Positions 60,733 to 64,000 of a stretch of 64,000 nt of DNA are shown here, piece by piece. The DNA is from Streptomyces cellostaticus. Lineage in GTDB: Bacteria; Actinomycetota; Actinomycetes; Streptomycetales; Streptomycetaceae. Under the pieces are notes generated by a model. It worked only from the letters and a program-made list of their open reading frames with translations. It was not told the origin of the DNA and searched no databases. A program made the translations under genes and the position numbers. Where the stretch lies: NCBI RefSeq assembly GCF_001513965.1, contig NZ_KQ948032.1, positions 114,206 to 178,205 on the forward strand. The letters run 5' to 3'. How positions within the stretch are numbered: the stretch's first letter is position 1; each line of letters opens with the position of its first letter.

Positions 60733-61092
60733 GCATCTCCTTCACGAAGGGAAGAGTGGGAACCCGCCGAGTGGGGCACGGCGGGGCAGTCGAAGCCGGT
60801 GAACGGGGAACTTGGGCGCGCGTCGACCTGGGGCACCCGGCCGTCCGACGTGAGCGTCTTCGCGGTGCTGAACGGCGGTGTCACCCTCATTCCCCCGTTC
60901 ACAGTGCCCATGGCTCAGGCACAGCCGTCACACAGACCGCTCGAACTATCAAGCGCACCTGCATGCCCAAACGTCACAGTCGTCACAGTCGGCACGGACG
61001 GGCTGACCGAGGACCCAACGCGGTCCGCTCCTGCGCCGACAGACTCAGGAAGAGAGGAGTCGGCGGCTGAACGTCGGTGACCGGGCAGGCGC
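60733..61092. other. no supported gene
   Basis: 360 bp between two minus-strand genes. No plausible frame; it should contain the promoter of the secreted-protein gene. Confidence 0.5.
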
Positions 61093-62043
61093 CTAACGGA
61101 CCGCCAGTTTCGGATGGTCGGTGTCCGGGAGCCAGTCGCGCTGTGGTTTGTACTCCAGCCAGCGCCGGGTACGGCCGGCTTCGGTGAAGCCGCGCAGCAA
61201 GGTGTCGAGCAGGGGGTGGCGGGACGACTCCCGCCAGGCCAGCGACCATGCGTACAGCGGTGTCGGCTCGACGAGCGGGATGCTGCGCAGGCCCGTGTGG
61301 TCCGGCAGCGGTGCGTCGGCGGGGAAGACGGTGAATCCCTCGGGGTCGGTGCGCAAGTGCTGGACGAGGTGGTCCAGGCCCAGGTTGGGGCCGTCGTGCC
61401 GCCGCGTGATCCGGAACTCGTCGGCGAAGCGGCGCAGGAAGTCCAGGCGGTTCAGTTCGGCCGGGCACCACAGGATGCTGTCGCGCAGGTCGGACGGGCG
61501 CAGTGCGTCGGCACCGGCCAGCGGGTGGGACGGGCTGAGCACCACGTCGACGGGTTCCAGCCGCACCAGCCGCTGGGTGAGCCCCGCGTCCCGGCCGTCG
61601 GGCAGCGGGTGCACCCGGCCGAATCCCAGGTCTGTGTCTCCGCGCAGCAGTGCCTGCGCGACTGACGGCCAGTCACGTCCCGGGCCCGGCTCCCACCGCA
61701 CCGCGCCCAGCACCTGCACCGCCTCGGCGACCGTGCGCATCGGCGCGTACAGATGACCCCACGTGTCGATCCGTACGACCGGTCCGGTGCCCGTCACCGC
61801 CGCGACCGCCCGCTCGCCCGCCGCCAGCGCCTCGCGCGCGGCCGGCAGGAACCGCTCCCCCGCCTCGCTCAGCCGGATGCCGCCCTGGCGCTCGAACAGC
61901 CGCACGCCCAGCAACTCCTCCAGCCGCGCGATGCGTTTGGACAGCGCCTGCTGACTGGTGTTCAGTTCTTCGGCGGCCCGCCCGAAGTGCAGTGTCCCGG
62001 CGGTCGCGACGAAGGCGCGGACCAGGGCGAGGTCGAGGTCCAT
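61093..62043 (-). CDS. LysR-family transcriptional regulator
   Basis: A 316-residue regulator. The LysR helix-turn-helix is at about 1-60 (LALVRAFVATAGTLHFGRAA, ELNTSQQALSKRIARLEELL, LFERQGGIRLSEAGE). A periplasmic-binding-like effector domain follows to about 300. It is divergent from the dehydrogenase gene with a 137-bp gap containing a LysR-type palindrome. A fragment of a close relative lies at 29316, beyond the second tRNA scar. Confidence 0.93.
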   Translation of the reverse strand: MDLDLALVRAFVATAGTLHFGRAAEELNTSQQALSKRIARLEELLGVRLFERQGGIRLSEAGERFLPAAREALAAGERAVAAVTGTGPVVRIDTWGHLYAPMRTVAEAVQVLGAVRWEPGPGRDWPSVAQALLRGDTDLGFGRVHPLPDGRDAGLTQRLVRLEPVDVVLSPSHPLAGADALRPSDLRDSILWCPAELNRLDFLRRFADEFRITRRHDGPNLGLDHLVQHLRTDPEGFTVFPADAPLPDHTGLRSIPLVEPTPLYAWSLAWRESSRHPLLDTLLRGFTEAGRTRRWLEYKPQRDWLPDTDHPKLAVR

Positions 62044-62059
62044 GCCGCTGACCCTATGC

Positions 62060-62076
62060 GACAACCCTCCGTTGTC
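62060..62076. promoter_or_regulatory. candidate LysR operator
   Basis: GACAAC-N5-GTTGTC is a perfect 6-bp-arm palindrome in the LysR/dehydrogenase intergenic region, 17 bp upstream of the LysR start. Its size and dyad fit a LysR box. Confidence 0.6.
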
Positions 62077-62180
62077 GGCCGGGTGGCCGGGTTGTTGGCC
62101 GGGTCGGTACCGCACGCGGTCGGATGGTCCCCGGAAGCCACACCAGGGGATGCCCCTGGGCCACCGAGGAGATGACCACG

Positions 62181-63101
62181 ATGAAAGCCTTCGTGCCGAC
62201 CGGAGATCCCGCCGAGCCGGTCGTGCTCGCCGACGTCACCGAGCCGACGCCGCGCCCCGACGAGGCACTGGTGAAGGTCGAGGCGTTCTCGGTCAACCGG
62301 GGCGAGACGTTCAAGCTGGAGAAGCCCGCCCCCGGCGAACGCCCCGGCAAGGACATCGCAGGCCTGGTGGTGCAGTCGGCCGCCGACGGCAGTGGACCGT
62401 CCGGGATCACCCGGGTCGTCGGCCACCCCATGGCGGGCGGCTGGGCGGAGTACGTGGCGGTACCGACCGACGCGCTCACCGAGCTGCCGGACAGCGTCTC
62501 CGTGCTCCAGGGCGCGGCACTGCCGCTGGCCGGGCTCACCGCGCTGCGGCTGCTGCGCGCCGCCGGACCGGTGCTGGGCCGACGGGTCCTGCTGACCGGT
62601 GCCTCCGGAGGCGTGGGCCACTTCGTCACCGAGCTCGCGGCCGCCGCCGGAGCCCAGGTCACCGCCGTGACCAGGGACGCCGAACGCGGCGCCCGGCTTG
62701 CCGGACTCGGTGCCGCCGAGATCGTCCACGACGTCGCCGACGCCCGGGGCCCGTACGACATCGTGCTGGAGTCGACCGGCGGCCAGGCCCTGCCCGTCGC
62801 GCTCAAGCGGCTCGCCAGGCGCGGCACGCTCATCTGGTTCGGGCAGGCCAGCCGCACACCGGCGACGCTCGACTTCTTCGACTTCTTCACCGGGCCCGAA
62901 TCGGCCGTCATCCGCCACTTCCACTACCTCGACGCCGACACCCGCCTCGGCGACGACCTGGCGGCACTCGTCCGGCTGACCGCCGAAGGCCGCCTGCACC
63001 CCGAGATCGGCCGCGTCACGGACTGGGCCGACACCGCGACCACCCTCACCGACCTGCGCGACCGCCGCATCCGCGGCAAGGCCGTCCTCACCCTTTCCTG
63101 A
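62181..63101 (+). CDS. quinone-oxidoreductase-like dehydrogenase (MDR)
   Basis: A 306-residue NADPH-dependent MDR protein: MKAFVPTGDPAEPVVLADVT at the start, RPGKDIAGLVVQ, then the Rossmann segment RVLLTGASGGVGHFVTELAA. Zinc ligands are absent. ATG 62181 is 10 bp after GAGGAG; ATG 62172 is too close to it. It is divergent from LysR and followed after 30 bp by a SnoaL-like gene; the set probably handles one organic substrate under LysR control. Confidence 0.92.
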   Translation: MKAFVPTGDPAEPVVLADVTEPTPRPDEALVKVEAFSVNRGETFKLEKPAPGERPGKDIAGLVVQSAADGSGPSGITRVVGHPMAGGWAEYVAVPTDALTELPDSVSVLQGAALPLAGLTALRLLRAAGPVLGRRVLLTGASGGVGHFVTELAAAAGAQVTAVTRDAERGARLAGLGAAEIVHDVADARGPYDIVLESTGGQALPVALKRLARRGTLIWFGQASRTPATLDFFDFFTGPESAVIRHFHYLDADTRLGDDLAALVRLTAEGRLHPEIGRVTDWADTATTLTDLRDRRIRGKAVLTLS

Positions 63102-63131
63102 ACCACACCGCAACGACCGAGGAGCTTGACC

Positions 63132-63587
63132 ATGACCAGCACCACCGACCCCAGGGCCGTCGTCATCCGCTACGTCGAGGCCGTACGCGACGGCGCCGCC
63201 GACGTCATCCAGGACAGCCTCGCCGCAGACGCAACCTGGCACTACCCGGGCGACCTGCCCATTTCCAAGGTGTGGCACGGCCGCGACCGGATCATCAACG
63301 AGTTCCTCGGCAGCATGGGACCGGTCCTCGTCCCCGGCACCCTGGAAATCGAACTGGTCAGCACGATCGCCGAGGGCGACCGCGTGGTCGCCGAATGGAC
63401 CTCCAAGGCCAAGACCGTGTACGGCGGCACCTACGACAACCGCTGCATCGGCATCTACACGGTGCGCGACGGCAAGATCGCCTCCGTCGTCGAATACGCC
63501 GACACCCAGCACGTGGCCGCGACTCTCTTCCCCGACCTCAACGCCCACCACCCCTCCGATGCCGAGATGGCGCCGCCGGTTCGATGA
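63132..63587 (+). CDS. SnoaL/NTF2-like protein
   Basis: A 151-residue protein of the SnoaL-like (ketosteroid-isomerase fold) superfamily: VVIRYVEAVRDGAADVIQDS, DATWHYPGDLPISKVWHGRD, VVAEWTSKAKTVYGGTYDNR and IYTVRDGKIASVVEYADT. It probably binds or isomerises a hydrophobic small molecule. A GAGGAG ribosome site precedes ATG 63132. It is cotranscribed with the upstream dehydrogenase (30-bp gap). Confidence 0.88.
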   Translation: MTSTTDPRAVVIRYVEAVRDGAADVIQDSLAADATWHYPGDLPISKVWHGRDRIINEFLGSMGPVLVPGTLEIELVSTIAEGDRVVAEWTSKAKTVYGGTYDNRCIGIYTVRDGKIASVVEYADTQHVAATLFPDLNAHHPSDAEMAPPVR

Positions 63588-63838
63588 AGACGGCGCCACC
63601 GTCCCGGCTGTGCACCGCCCTGACCGCGGACGCTGCCAAGCAGCTCATCGCCGACGCCCGGCCCACGACCTGAGCGCGAACCCGGCCTCGGCCGGGATGC
63701 GCGACGTGCGGGTCGACCCGGTGAGCGGCCTGGGCCGGCGGGCCTTCCGGGAAACCGCCCATCAGGTACAGGCGCGGCAGCACATCACCGGGAAGCTGCC
63801 TGCCGGTCAGTGAGCCCGGCTGCGCGCTCGGGACGGGC
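63588..63838. other. no supported gene
   Basis: 250 bp between the SnoaL-like gene and the edge gene. A frame here (RDVRVDPVSGLGRRAFRETA region) has neither start signals nor a recognised domain. Confidence 0.4.
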
Positions 63839-64000
63839 TCAGGCGTGGGGAACCAGGTTCCGTTCGGTGCCGAGGGTGTTCATGCCGGTGTTGACGTACA
63901 TCGTGGTTTCGCCGTCGGACCAGCGGACGACGAGGTCGTCGGTGCGGTGGTTGTCGGAGAAGTTGCCGGTGGTCATCACCGTGTTGTGCGTCCACAAGCC
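63839..64000 (-). CDS. FG-GAP/VCBS-type protein, C-terminal end only
   Basis: The gene runs off the window. The 53 visible residues (GLWTHNTVMTTGNFSDNHRT, DDLVVRWSDGETTMYVNTGM, ending NLVPHA) match the last blade of FG-GAP/VCBS repeats found at the C-terminus of many secreted Streptomyces hydrolases. The enzyme domain cannot be seen. Confidence 0.6.
   Translation of the reverse strand, partial: GLWTHNTVMTTGNFSDNHRTDDLVVRWSDGETTMYVNTGMNTLGTERNLVPHA

Noticed and set aside
63559..63813. Plus-strand frame of 84 codons after the SnoaL-like gene
   Set aside because: Overlaps the end of the SnoaL-like gene, lacks a ribosome site and shows no domain.

Overview
The window is from a Streptomyces or close relative. 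The DNA is very GC-rich with strong third-position GC bias. It carries a dnaK-grpE-dnaJ-hspR operon under HAIR elements, a pSAM2-type actinomycete integrative and conjugative element (AICE) in a tRNA-Gly gene, and many Streptomyces-typical families: DUF5994, the SCO5918 and SCO3933 families, SpoIIE-type phosphatases, RNase Sa and LAxTG wall anchors.

Layout. (1) 0.5-14.1 kb looks like conserved chromosome: a sugar-binding lipoprotein, the hspR-regulated chaperone operon (minus strand), a MraY/WecA-like membrane protein with degenerate catalytic residues, a large membrane Fe-S oxidoreductase, a small monooxygenase, an FG-GAP lipoprotein, a Yip1-like protein, a phosphoribosyltransferase/dCTP deaminase pair and a zinc-ribbon mini-protein. 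(2) 14.4-22.9 kb is an apparently complete AICE bounded by 52-bp direct repeats of the 3' end of tRNA-Gly(CCC). It has int, xis, a RepSA-type initiator, Spd and small zinc proteins, a TraSA-type FtsK translocase, a KorSA-type GntR repressor and a divergent Nudix gene resembling Pif. (3) 22.9-57.3 kb is accessory DNA containing at least two further tRNA-Gly 3'-end scars (29.15 and 57.3 kb), probably a third at about 39.05 kb, and copies of a dispersed flanking repeat. It reads as an accretion array of successive insertions into one tRNA gene.

The accretion region contains a cold-shock block (cspA, DEAD-box helicase, CBS-domain protein, SCO5918-family protein). It also has a five-gene minus-strand operon with pgsB and pgsC (poly-gamma-glutamate synthase/capsule) homologues, an NlpC/P60-type secreted protein, a GT39 glycosyltransferase and a large double Cache-HAMP membrane protein. 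No PgsA/CapA homologue is visible. Further on are secreted hydrolases, a PAS-GAF-PP2C phosphatase, a coupled DUF5994-STAS-DUF5994 operon, a secreted RNase Sa, a serine protease, a GH16 glucanase, a TetR/dehydrogenase divergon and a Ser/Thr kinase with a beta-propeller sensor. Decayed genes are frequent: SnoaL, IS5 and IS30 transposase pieces, LysR and DUF4232 pieces, a frameshifted GNAT, a truncated SET domain, a 5'-truncated wall-anchored glycosyl hydrolase and a frameshifted unknown gene.

(4) 57.4-64 kb, beyond the last scar, is denser and intact: a proline-rich membrane protein, a DUF4365-like protein with a possible PD-(D/E)XK core, a secreted protein, a LysR/dehydrogenase/SnoaL divergon, and the 3' end of an FG-GAP-type gene at the edge. 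The most unusual unit is the pgsBC-like operon with its kinase-less double Cache-HAMP protein. The most unusual structure is the multi-scar tRNA-Gly array.
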